From Chitinophagaceae bacterium (GTDB taxonomy: Bacteria > Bacteroidota > Bacteroidia > Chitinophagales > Chitinophagaceae): 19,726 nucleotides of DNA. The position numbers were made by a program, and so were the translations under genes. The notes under the pieces were generated by a model, which was not told the origin of the DNA, made no database searches, and saw only the letters and a program-made list of their open reading frames with translations. The first letter of the stretch is position 1; every line of letters starts with the position of its first letter. The stretch lies in NCBI GenBank assembly GCA_025351145.1, contig JANXWM010000748.1, positions 1 to 19,726 of the forward strand. The letters are read 5' to 3'. Below, in pieces: positions 8,302 through 15,545 of this stretch.

Positions 8302-9071
8302 ACAAGATCAACATCGTAATCATTGAAGATGAAGCCGCAGCAGCAAAAAGGCTTAATAAAATGATTACAGAACTTATGCCGCAGGCAGAGATCATTAATC
8401 ACCTCGACAGCATTGTATCTTCGGTAGAGTGGTTTAAAAGCAACCCCATGCCCAGCCTGGTGTTTGCAGACATTCATCTTGCCGATGGTTCAAGCTTCGA
8501 GATTTTTAAACAGGTAAATGTAGACTGCCCCATTATTTTTACAACTGCCTACGATCAATATGCACTTGAAGCATTTAAACTTAACAGCATCCATTATCTG
8601 CTTAAACCTGTAAAAAAAGAAGAGCTTGGTCAGGCGTTAGACAGGTTCAATAAATTCTACGGTGTTAAGCAAGGTTCAGCCGCAGACTTTGCAAAAGTTA
8701 TTTCTGCATTAAGTAAACCGGGTACCACTTTTAAAGAGCGGTTTATTATCCGTTTTGGCGAGCATATTAAAACCATCGAAACACGCGACATTGCCTATTT
8801 CTACACAGAGAACAAAGCCAATTATGCAGTTATGAAAGATGCAAAGCGCTACTCCATTGATAATAATCTTGACGAACTGGAACAACTTGTAGACCCCAAA
8901 AACTTTTTCCGCATCAACCGGCAGTTTATTATCAGCTACCAAAGCATTGCCGAAATGGTCAGCTATTCCAAAGCCCGTGTGTTCATTAAATTAAACCCGC
9001 CAACCAAATTCGAAACCATTGTAAGCACAGAACGCTCTGCAAGTTTTAAACTGTGGCTGGCAGGCGAGTAG
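8298..9071 (+). CDS. LytTR response regulator
   Basis: 257 residues. The receiver domain (about 4-120) has the acidic pair E10-D11, phosphoacceptor Asp58 (FADIHLADG), a conserved Thr in FTTAYD and the LLKPVKKEEL lysine loop. The C-terminal part (about 150-255) is a LytTR DNA-binding domain with RDIAYFYTENKANY, the hallmark NFFRINRQFIIS and a final strand near FIKLNPP. It is the cognate partner of the upstream kinase, with which it shares an ATGA stop/start overlap, so the pair is produced together. LytTR regulators bind paired direct repeats upstream of target genes; I could not identify such a site here with confidence. A dispersed repeat begins directly after its stop codon. Confidence 0.94.
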   Translation: MNKINIVIIEDEAAAAKRLNKMITELMPQAEIINHLDSIVSSVEWFKSNPMPSLVFADIHLADGSSFEIFKQVNVDCPIIFTTAYDQYALEAFKLNSIHYLLKPVKKEELGQALDRFNKFYGVKQGSAADFAKVISALSKPGTTFKERFIIRFGEHIKTIETRDIAYFYTENKANYAVMKDAKRYSIDNNLDELEQLVDPKNFFRINRQFIISYQSIAEMVSYSKARVFIKLNPPTKFETIVSTERSASFKLWLAGE

Positions 9072-9152
9072 GCTGTTGAAAGCCCGGTAAAATTCCTGCC
9101 GTACAAGTGTGCGACGCAAGAATGCCTCATACCTGTTCTTTAGCCCGGCCAA
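9072..9152 (-). repeat. Dispersed intergenic repeat, copy 3
   Basis: The core on the minus strand is TTGCGTCGCACACTTGTAC (9101-9119 on +). The consensus end GGCTGTT abuts the TAG stop of the LytTR gene (9069-9071). The far end carries TAGCCCGGCC (9141-9150), matching the CCGGGC flank of other copies. Together with copy 4 it brackets this 366-base gap in inverted orientation. Confidence 0.86.
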
Positions 9153-9304
9153 CCTTGCCTTTATATTCAATTTGCATATAAACCCCAACTGCATTAATTT
9201 GCACCCTCATTCAGGCAGATTTGTTTATTGTTCGGCCTGTAAAAATCTGAACTAATAAACGTACGAAACTCCACATACCTGTTTCCATCGTTTTTTAGTA
9301 ATGC
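9153..9304. other. Non-coding DNA between inverted repeat copies, upstream of metH
   Basis: No gene was found. The stretch contains two crossing complementary pairs: CAGGC 9212-9216 with GCCTG 9235-9239, and CAGATTT 9216-9222 with AAATCTG 9243-9249. They could form alternative hairpins or an H-type pseudoknot in RNA. No match to a cobalamin or SAM riboswitch consensus was seen. The pairs may be fortuitous. Confidence 0.35.
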
Positions 9305-9391
9305 ATTTTTATGAGCCCGGCTAAGGAATTGCTATGAAGCTTTTCTTGCGTCGCACACTTGTACTGCATAGCATTGCGCAGCAATCAACCA
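9305..9391 (+). repeat. Dispersed intergenic repeat, copy 4
   Basis: The core TTGCGTCGCACACTTGTAC is at 9346-9364. The left flank TTTTTATGAGCCCGGCTA and TATGAAGCTTTTC fit the consensus. The right flank is weaker (GCAATCAACC). In this copy TGCTATG just left of the core can pair with CATAGCA just right of it, giving a 7-base stem around the core. Confidence 0.86.
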
Positions 9392-9426
9392 CAGTCACCC
9401 GAACAATAAACAAAGCCGTAAAAAAC

Positions 9427-9433
9427 AAGGAGG
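9427..9433 (+). promoter_or_regulatory. Shine-Dalgarno site of the first methionine synthase gene
   Basis: AAGGAGG lies four bases upstream of the ATG at 9438. A full anti-SD match is unusual among the genes of this window, most of which have A/T-rich leaders. It fixes the start choice and suggests strong initiation. Confidence 0.75.
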
Positions 9434-9437
9434 CGTT

Positions 9438-10463
9438 ATGAAAACTATTCAGGAATGTTTAGAGAACAGGATTCTTATTATTGATGGTGCAATGGGCACT
9501 ATGATACAACGCCATAAATTACAAGAAGAAGATTACCGCGGCGAACGTTTTAAAAACTGGCACTGCGATGTAAAAGGCAACAACGATCTGTTAAGCATTA
9601 CACAACCGCAAATTATAAAAGACATTCACAAACAATACCTGGATGCCGGTGCCGATATTATTGAAACCAATACTTTCAGCAGCACATCCATTGCACAGGC
9701 CGATTACGATATGCAATCGCTGCCTTATGAATTAAATGTTGCTTCAGCAAAATGTGCAAGAGAAGCAATAGAAGAATATTTCTCTTCTTCTAATACGGAT
9801 GGAAGAGAAGGAGCTTTTGTTGCCGGTGCAATTGGGCCGTTGAATAAAACACTAAGCTTATCGCCGGATGTAAACAATCCCGGCTACCGCGCCGTAACAT
9901 TCGATGAAGTTGTTGCTGCATACTACGGGCAAATAAGCGGCCTTGTTGATGGTGGCGTTAATCTGCTTTTAATAGAAACCATCTTTGACACACTAAATGC
10001 AAAAGCTGCAATCTATGCTGTAAAAAAATATTTCAGGGATACCAAAAAGAAAGAACTTCCTGTAATGATTAGTGGCACTATTACTGATGCAAGCGGCAGA
10101 ACATTGAGCGGGCAAACGCTTGAAGCATTTTATATTTCTGTAATGCATGCCAAACCATTAAGCATTGGTTTAAACTGCGCACTTGGCGCTGCTGAAATGC
10201 GCAGCCATATTGAAGAGTTGAGTTCAATTGCTGCATGTTATACTTCTGCGTATCCTAATGCAGGTTTACCCAATGCCATGGGCGAATATGATGAGCAACC
10301 AGAGCAAACAGCGCACTTTATTGAAGAATGGGCAGAGCAGGGTTTTGTAAATATTGTGGGCGGCTGTTGCGGTACAACACCCGATCACATTAAACATATT
10401 GCAGACCATGTAAGAAAAATACAACCAAGAAAATTACCTGTTGTTGAAGAAGTTTTAGTGTAA
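9438..10463 (+). CDS. metH: Methionine synthase, homocysteine-binding module (split MetH, N-terminal part)
   Basis: 341 residues, equal to the first domain of cobalamin-dependent methionine synthase, which transfers a methyl group from methylcobalamin to homocysteine. The fold opens with RILIIDGAMGTMIQ and has DIIETNTFSSTSIAQADY. The zinc-binding cysteines fall at Cys247 (GLNCALG) and Cys310-Cys311 (GGCCGTTPDHI), the same numbers as in E. coli MetH. The protein ends just after this domain, where a full-length MetH would continue into the folate domain; that part is encoded separately at 11547-14267. The two proteins total 1247 residues, close to a full-length MetH. An AAGGAGG site supports the start. 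A nuclease gene follows after 13 bases in what looks like one operon. Confidence 0.95.
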   Translation: MKTIQECLENRILIIDGAMGTMIQRHKLQEEDYRGERFKNWHCDVKGNNDLLSITQPQIIKDIHKQYLDAGADIIETNTFSSTSIAQADYDMQSLPYELNVASAKCAREAIEEYFSSSNTDGREGAFVAGAIGPLNKTLSLSPDVNNPGYRAVTFDEVVAAYYGQISGLVDGGVNLLLIETIFDTLNAKAAIYAVKKYFRDTKKKELPVMISGTITDASGRTLSGQTLEAFYISVMHAKPLSIGLNCALGAAEMRSHIEELSSIAACYTSAYPNAGLPNAMGEYDEQPEQTAHFIEEWAEQGFVNIVGGCCGTTPDHIKHIADHVRKIQPRKLPVVEEVLV

Positions 10464-10476
10464 ATAATATGTAACT

Positions 10477-11550
10477 ATGGCTAAGTTATCTTCAGTTTCA
10501 TTATTCAAAAATATTAAAGCCCTCATCGGGGTTTCGCGTCAGGAAATTGTTCAGACTGTTAACAGTAAAATGGTGGAAACTTATTATAAAGTAGGGGGAT
10601 TAATTATTGAATTTGAACAACAGGGGGAAACAAGGGCTAAATATGCAGCCAGTACATTAAAAGATTTATCTGTAAAACTTACAAAAGAATTTGGTAAAGG
10701 TTTTTCGGTAGATAACCTTGAAAACATGAGGAAGTTTTACATGGCATATAAGATTTCCGAGACACTGTCTCGGAAATCTTCATCAAAGAATCTTATTCAA
10801 AAATCCGAGACACTGTCTCGGAAATTCAATTTTAAATTAAGCTGGTCTCATTATCTCTTATTACTGCGTATTGAAAATGAGGCAGAGCGTAGGTTCTATG
10901 AGATTGAGGCTGTGAATGAAAACTGGAGTGTAAGGGAATTTAAACGTCAATATGATAGTGCATTATATGAAAGATTAGTGCTAAGCAGGAATAAGAAAAA
11001 AATTAATGAGCTTAGTAAAAAAGGACATGTTATAGAATCTGCTACCGATGCAATAAAAGATCCTTACATACTTGAATTTCTTACACTGCATGAGCATGAA
11101 ACATATTCTGAGAGCGATCTCGAAACTGCAATAATATCAAAGCTGGAAGATTTTTTAAAAGAACTGGGTAAAGGTTTTTTATTTGTGGGAAGGCAGTACA
11201 GAATAACCTTTGAGGAAGATCATTATCATATTGATCTTGTGTTTTATCACCGCATTCTCCGTTGCTTTATTTTAATAGATTTAAAAATTGGTGAATTAAA
11301 GCACAAGGATATTGGACAGATGCAGATGTATGTAAACTATTTTGATGAAGAAGTTAAAGAAGCAGGTGAAACTAAAACAATAGGTATTATCCTTTGCAAG
11401 AATAAAAAGGAAAGCATAGTAAAATATACGCTGCCCAAAAGCAATAATCAAATATTTGCAAGTAAATATAAAACCTACCTGCCCGAAAAATCAGAACTGA
11501 AATTATTAATGGAGCCTGAAATAGTGTATTCAGTAAAAGAAAAAAAATGA
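10477..11550 (+). CDS. YhcG-family (DUF1016) PD-(D/E)XK nuclease between the metH halves
   Basis: 357 residues. The N-terminal DUF1016_N region (about 10-185) includes ETYYKVGGLIIEFEQQG and LSWSHYLLLLRIENEAERRFYEIEAVNENWSVREFKRQYDS (in two parts), the recognisable YhcG signature. The C-terminal nuclease domain (about 205-345) has a plausible catalytic set: Asp253 (HIDLVFYHR) followed by Asp268-Leu-Lys270 (FILIDLKIG), then GQMQMYVNYFDE. The active site looks intact. Its cellular role is not settled; related proteins occur near defence and mobile genes. It begins 13 bases after the first metH part and ends in an ATGA overlap with the second part, so it appears to be cotranscribed with methionine synthesis. 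Residues 92-117 carry a duplicated SETLSRK motif encoded by palindromic DNA. Confidence 0.9.
   Translation: MAKLSSVSLFKNIKALIGVSRQEIVQTVNSKMVETYYKVGGLIIEFEQQGETRAKYAASTLKDLSVKLTKEFGKGFSVDNLENMRKFYMAYKISETLSRKSSSKNLIQKSETLSRKFNFKLSWSHYLLLLRIENEAERRFYEIEAVNENWSVREFKRQYDSALYERLVLSRNKKKINELSKKGHVIESATDAIKDPYILEFLTLHEHETYSESDLETAIISKLEDFLKELGKGFLFVGRQYRITFEEDHYHIDLVFYHRILRCFILIDLKIGELKHKDIGQMQMYVNYFDEEVKEAGETKTIGIILCKNKKESIVKYTLPKSNNQIFASKYKTYLPEKSELKLLMEPEIVYSVKEKK
10750..10780. repeat. 31-base perfect palindrome inside the nuclease gene
   Basis: Two 15-base arms, AAGATTTCCGAGACA (10750-10764) and its exact complement (10766-10780), flank a single C at 10765. It encodes KISETLSRKS (residues 92-101). 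A 22-base segment (10756-10777) recurs identically 48 bases downstream. Confidence 0.95.
10804..10822. repeat. Second palindrome inside the nuclease gene
   Basis: TCCGAGACA and TGTCTCGGA flank a central C at 10813. It is in frame with the first palindrome, 16 codons later, and encodes SETLSRK (residues 110-116). The identity of 22 bases (10804-10825) with the first copy points to a recent duplication or selection on the DNA sequence. Confidence 0.95.
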
Positions 11551-14267
11551 GTGAAGAAATTATTATAAAACCATATTTACGATTAGCCGGCTTAGAACCA
11601 TTAATCGTGCGTCCCGAAACAAATTTTATTAATGTGGGGGAACGTACCAATGTTACCGGCTCTAAAAAATTTGCACGCTTAATAAGGGAGAATAAATATG
11701 AAGAAGCATTAAGTGTTGCAAGGCAGCAGGTAGAAAACGGTGCACAGGTACTCGATGTAAATATGGACGATGCTTTGCTGGACGGTGTGCAAGCCATGAC
11801 AACTTTCCTGAATCTCTTACAGGCCGAGCCGGATATTGCGAAGATCCCCATTATGATTGACTCTTCTAAATTCTCTATTATTGAAGCTGGGTTAAAATGT
11901 GTGCAGGGTAAGTGCATTGTAAACTCCATTTCCATGAAGGAAGGAGAGGAGAAATTTATTGAACAGGCATTTATTTGCCAGAGTTTTGGCGCATCAGTGG
12001 TGGTAATGGCTTTCGATGAAAAAGGTCAGGCAGATACACTTGCCAGAAAAGTGGAGATATGCGAAAGAGCATATAAAATATTGACAGAGCAGGTTGGCTA
12101 CCCGCCCCAGGATATTATTTTCGACCCTAATATTTTTGCCATAGCAACTGGTATTGAAGATCACAATAATTATGCAGTAGATTTTATCGAAGCCACACGC
12201 ATCATCAAACAAAAAATGCCGCTGGTTAAAGTAAGCGGTGGTGTAAGCAATGTATCATTTTCTTTTCGTGGCAACGATCATGTCCGGGAGGCTATTCATG
12301 CTGTGTTCTTATACTATGCTATTAAGGCAGGTATGGATATGGGCATTGTAAATGCAGGCCAATTGGTGGTGTATGATGAAATTGAACCACAGCTCAGAAC
12401 CTTGTGTGAAGATGTAATTCTCAACCGCAATAATGATAACAATGAAGCCACAGAACAACTCATCAATTTTGCCGAAACTGTAAAAGCAAAGGGAAAGGAA
12501 ACCGTAAAAGATGAAGCATGGCGCAATACCAGTGTTGAAGACCGCTTGAAACATTCGCTTGTAAATGGTATTACCGATTATATTGATGCAGATACCGAAG
12601 AAGCAAGACAGAAATATCCCAAACCACTTGATGTAATTGAAGGCCCATTAATGGATGGAATGAATGTAGTAGGCGACCTTTTTGGCAGCGGCAAAATGTT
12701 CCTGCCGCAGGTTGTAAAAAGTGCAAGGGTAATGAAGAAAAGCGTAGCTGTTTTAACGCCGTATATTGAATCCGAAAAAGAAGAACGCCGCCAGGCACAT
12801 ATTACCGCAGGAACGGTTAATGAGGAAGGTGCAGGCGCTGCAAAAATTTTACTCGCCACAGTAAAAGGCGATGTGCACGATATTGGTAAAAATATTGTTG
12901 GTGTTGTGCTTGGCTGCAATGGCTACGATATTATTGACCTTGGTGTTATGGTTGCTACAGATAAAATCCTCGACACAGCTTTGCGTGAAAAGGTTGATAT
13001 CATTGGCCTCAGCGGCTTGATCACTCCATCGCTGGATGAGATGGTGCATGTAGCAAGAGAAATGAAAAGGCGCGGCATGAAGCAGCCATTGCTCATTGGC
13101 GGTGCAACTACATCACGTATGCATACGGCTGTAAAAATTGCTCCTGAATTTGATCTTGGCGTGGTACATGTTTTAGATGCATCAAGAAGTGTAACGGTTG
13201 CGGGTACACTTTTAAATAAAGACAATAAGCCTGCTTTTCTTGAAAGCCTTACCAAAGAATACACAAAGCTGAAAGATGATTTTGCAAATAAAAAATCAAC
13301 AAAACAATATTTGTCTTTTGAAGAAGCACAAAAGAATAAAGTAAAAATTGATTGGCAAAATTACACACCGCCTGTGCCCACATTTACAGGCACCAAAGTG
13401 TTTGAAGATTTTCCTTTAGCAACACTGCGCGAATATATCGACTGGAAGCCGTTCTTTATTGCATGGGAAATGCACGGTAATTTTCCAGAGATTCTTACTG
13501 ATAAAGTGGTAGGCAAAGAAGCCACCAAATTATACAACGATGCCAACGCATTGCTCGATAAAATTATTAACGAAAAATGGTTAACTGCAAAAGGTGTTGT
13601 TGGTTTCTGGCAGGCAAATACAACCGGTGCAGATACCATTGTTGTGCATCGCGAATCTTCAAATATTAATTTAGAATCGCTGCGCCAGCAAATAAAAAAA
13701 GCACCCGGTCAACCCAATTTATCGCTTTCAGATTTTATTGCGCCTTTATCAACAAACCTGCACGATCATATCGGCGCATTCGCCGTTACCATTCATGGCA
13801 TTGAAGAACATATAAAAAACTTTGAAGCTAATCTCGACGATTACAACAAGATAATTTTACAGGCTTTGGCCGACCGTTTGGCGGAAGCTTTCGCCGAGGC
13901 TTTGCACCAAAGTGTACGCAAAGAATACTGGGGTTACGATACACAGGAACAACTCACCGGCGAAGATCTTATCAAAGAAAAATATGTGGGCATCCGCCCT
14001 GCGCCCGGTTACCCCGCATGCCCCGATCATACAGAAAAATATAAGTTATTCGATCTGCTCAATGCAACCGAAAATACCGGCATTATCTTAACCGAATCGC
14101 TGGCCATGTATCCCGCATCATCCGTGTGCGGCTGGTATTTCAGCCACCCGCAAAGCCAGTATTTTGGCGTGGGTAAAATTCAGCAGGATCAGCTAAACGA
14201 TTATGCAAAACGCAAAGGCATGTCCTTAGAAGAAGCACAAAGATGGCTGCGCCCGGTAATGGATTAA
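11547..14267 (+). CDS. metH: Methionine synthase, folate/B12/AdoMet modules (split MetH, C-terminal part)
   Basis: 906 residues. The pterin-binding domain (about 20-285) starts with GERTNVTGS at 31-39 and includes IPIMIDSSKFSIIEAGLK. A B12 cap domain (about 320-410) is followed by the B12-binding domain (about 430-565), with DVHDIGKNIVG and the cobalt-ligand His444. The reactivation domain (about 600-900) has RPAPGYPACPDHTEK at 817-831, the AdoMet-binding signature. The homocysteine domain is absent and is supplied by the separate protein at 9438-10463. It therefore takes methyl from methyltetrahydrofolate, carries it on cobalamin and repairs oxidised cofactor, while the partner protein would methylate homocysteine. 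The start overlaps the nuclease stop (ATGA at 11547-11550), implying coupled translation. No metF follows. Confidence 0.95.
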   Translation: MSEEIIIKPYLRLAGLEPLIVRPETNFINVGERTNVTGSKKFARLIRENKYEEALSVARQQVENGAQVLDVNMDDALLDGVQAMTTFLNLLQAEPDIAKIPIMIDSSKFSIIEAGLKCVQGKCIVNSISMKEGEEKFIEQAFICQSFGASVVVMAFDEKGQADTLARKVEICERAYKILTEQVGYPPQDIIFDPNIFAIATGIEDHNNYAVDFIEATRIIKQKMPLVKVSGGVSNVSFSFRGNDHVREAIHAVFLYYAIKAGMDMGIVNAGQLVVYDEIEPQLRTLCEDVILNRNNDNNEATEQLINFAETVKAKGKETVKDEAWRNTSVEDRLKHSLVNGITDYIDADTEEARQKYPKPLDVIEGPLMDGMNVVGDLFGSGKMFLPQVVKSARVMKKSVAVLTPYIESEKEERRQAHITAGTVNEEGAGAAKILLATVKGDVHDIGKNIVGVVLGCNGYDIIDLGVMVATDKILDTALREKVDIIGLSGLITPSLDEMVHVAREMKRRGMKQPLLIGGATTSRMHTAVKIAPEFDLGVVHVLDASRSVTVAGTLLNKDNKPAFLESLTKEYTKLKDDFANKKSTKQYLSFEEAQKNKVKIDWQNYTPPVPTFTGTKVFEDFPLATLREYIDWKPFFIAWEMHGNFPEILTDKVVGKEATKLYNDANALLDKIINEKWLTAKGVVGFWQANTTGADTIVVHRESSNINLESLRQQIKKAPGQPNLSLSDFIAPLSTNLHDHIGAFAVTIHGIEEHIKNFEANLDDYNKIILQALADRLAEAFAEALHQSVRKEYWGYDTQEQLTGEDLIKEKYVGIRPAPGYPACPDHTEKYKLFDLLNATENTGIILTESLAMYPASSVCGWYFSHPQSQYFGVGKIQQDQLNDYAKRKGMSLEEAQRWLRPVMD

Positions 14268-14280
14268 ATACATAAAATCA

Positions 14281-14366
14281 TTTTGATCCATAGTGCAGTA
14301 ATACTATTGAGCTTCCGTTGTGTCACTCACTTGTACGTTCGGAATTTTATTGAGCTTTTATCACAG
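14281..14366 (+). repeat. Dispersed intergenic repeat, copy 5 (diverged)
   Basis: The core TTGTGTCACTCACTTGTAC at 14318-14336 has three mismatches to copies 2-4. Flanks still match: ATTGAGCTTCCG on the left and GGAATTTTATTGAGCTTTTATCACAG on the right (two adjacent segments). It lies between the end of the second metH part and the convergent lipoprotein gene. The remaining bases to 14431 show nothing recognisable. Confidence 0.78.
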
Positions 14367-14431
14367 CGAAGATTGAAGCGAAAAATCTTGGTCAGCAACC
14401 AACATGGGCGCAGATTAAAGCGGGCCATCCC

Positions 14432-14797
14432 TTAATGCAAGTCGTAAATAATACCCCCTGGGTCAATGCTATATTTTTTTGATGCAACTAAAATGTCATT
14501 TACGTATACATTCATTGTTGCATCTGCATCGGGATAGAAATAGGGATAAGAGCGATCATTCGAAATGGCCAAAAGCGTTGCCGCAATTAGGCCTTCTGTA
14601 TTTTTAAAAGATATCTGCCAGTCACCCGGCATATTATTTATATCTACAGTTTGACCATTTTGGTTCATATAAAGTCCCGACCAAGTTGAAGAGTGGGTCA
14701 ATTTCACTTCATACCTTATTTCGTCTACTGATTTACTTTCTTTTTTGCATGCGGAAAATAAAATTGATACTGATACAATGAATATAAGCCTAATCAT
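14432..14797 (-). CDS. Small lipoprotein, unrecognised (MmpS-like pattern)
   Basis: 121 residues. The N-terminus MIRLIFIVSVSILFSAC is a lipoprotein signal with the probable lipid-bearing Cys at 17, followed by a KKESKS spacer. The mature part is predicted to be mostly beta: a strand YEVKLTHSSTWSGLYMNQNGQ, then GDWQISFKN, ATLLAISNDR and a closing MNVYVNDILVASKK strand. That order loosely resembles small MmpS-type accessory domains and is common among Bacteroidota lipoproteins, but I do not claim the family. It is transcribed towards metH and is probably its own unit, because a hairpin lies between it and the next upstream gene. Codon use is A/T-rich like the adjacent lipoprotein gene. Confidence 0.7.
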   Translation of the reverse strand: MIRLIFIVSVSILFSACKKESKSVDEIRYEVKLTHSSTWSGLYMNQNGQTVDINNMPGDWQISFKNTEGLIAATLLAISNDRSYPYFYPDADATMNVYVNDILVASKKYSIDPGGIIYDLH

Positions 14798-14853
14798 AAT
14801 TTTTAGCTTTATAGGAAAGATTTAATTGCGATAGGTTAAATTTCACAATGAAT

Positions 14854-14899
14854 AAAAGCAGGGATTATCGTCAATTACTATTACGAAGTCCCTGCTTTT
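14854..14899 (-). terminator. Rho-independent terminator of the PEGA lipoprotein gene
   Basis: AAAAGCAGGGA (14854-14864) and TCCCTGCTTTT (14889-14899) are perfect 11-base complements, with an additional TCGT/ACGA pair in the loop. On the minus strand the stem is followed by a T-rich run, and it sits about 50 bases past the stop of the gene at 14948-15418. Confidence 0.8.
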
Positions 14900-14947
14900 G
14901 CAAATGTATTTACTGCTTTTATTTTTGTTATCGAATGATATATTGCT

Positions 14948-15418
14948 TTAGCGTTGATTGATAGCTAATTTTTTTGTAAGTGAATCGTTTATATTTATTC
15001 TGGCGATAGCAAGTGAATCAGTTGAGTTACCAGGTATGATTTGTGAAGTTTTACCATTCCTTGTCAGTTGAATATCATAACTTTTTTTATCATATTTCAT
15101 GACTGCACCTGATAAAGCATCAACACCCCAACCTAATAAATTTCCAAGATTAATTACGCTAATTACATTAAACTCTTTGTCAAGTGTGATTAATTTTGTG
15201 TCGTATCCATCACTCTTTAACTCAATCTGAGTGTCGTTTAGACTTCTCTTGATTGATGTAGTGCATGGCGTTTTACACAAGTCTACACCATCTTTTGACA
15301 CAGTAGCACCAGGAGGTGTTGTTTTAAAACTGATGGTATCATGCGTTCCTGTAAAAATTGTAGCACAACTGTTCATTAAAATACATAAAAGAATTAAAGG
15401 GATAGTTAGCTTTTTCAT
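14948..15418 (-). CDS. PEGA-domain lipoprotein
   Basis: 156 residues. A lipoprotein signal (MKKLTIPLILLCILMNSC, Cys18) is followed by a PEGA-type domain, about 28-75: ISFKTTPPGATVSKDGVDLCKTPCTTSIKR (in two parts), then QIELKSDGYDTKLITLDKEF. The C-terminal third contains a Gly-rich hydrophobic stretch (INLGNLLGWGVDALSGA), which may contact a membrane, and a last strand KSYDIQLTR. PEGA lipoproteins are common surface-associated modules; the specific role is unknown. Two cysteines in the domain (LCKTPC) could form a disulfide. It is divergent from the XRE regulator gene, with 127 bases between starts, so that regulator may control it. A clear terminator hairpin lies downstream. Confidence 0.82.
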   Translation of the reverse strand: MKKLTIPLILLCILMNSCATIFTGTHDTISFKTTPPGATVSKDGVDLCKTPCTTSIKRSLNDTQIELKSDGYDTKLITLDKEFNVISVINLGNLLGWGVDALSGAVMKYDKKSYDIQLTRNGKTSQIIPGNSTDSLAIARININDSLTKKLAINQR

Positions 15419-15545
15419 TTTGTTTTGGTTGTAATTATTATAAATGTTTTTTATCTAAAGTGAAGTTTTAAAAAACTTGTGTAAATTCCTATCCAGAAAC
15501 AGGATAGTTTATCCAATTATAGGTATTTTTAAAAAAAATATTAAT
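15419..15545. promoter_or_regulatory. Divergent promoter region, lipoprotein / XRE regulator
   Basis: This is the only divergent gene boundary in the window. The 127 bases are strongly A+T-rich and should hold both promoters. No exact TAnnTTTG -7 box stands out on either strand. Notably, the dispersed repeat is absent here. Confidence 0.5.

Noticed and set aside
9072..9437. Cobalamin or SAM riboswitch upstream of metH
   Set aside because: No B12-box-like or SAM aptamer consensus could be recognised, and much of the region is accounted for by two repeat copies. The weak pseudoknot is listed separately.
11387..11935. Long antisense open frame on the minus strand across the nuclease/metH junction
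   Set aside because: It lies opposite two well-supported genes, and its translation has no recognisable domain and an atypical composition.
9438..14267. metH broken by a frameshift or sequencing error
   Set aside because: A complete 1.07-kb gene lies between the halves. Each half ends or begins at a domain boundary with its own plausible start, and the two lengths sum to a normal MetH.
15477..15545. N-terminal extension of the XRE regulator starting at a TTG
   Set aside because: The added 23 residues do not resemble the family, and an ATG sits immediately before the helix-turn-helix.
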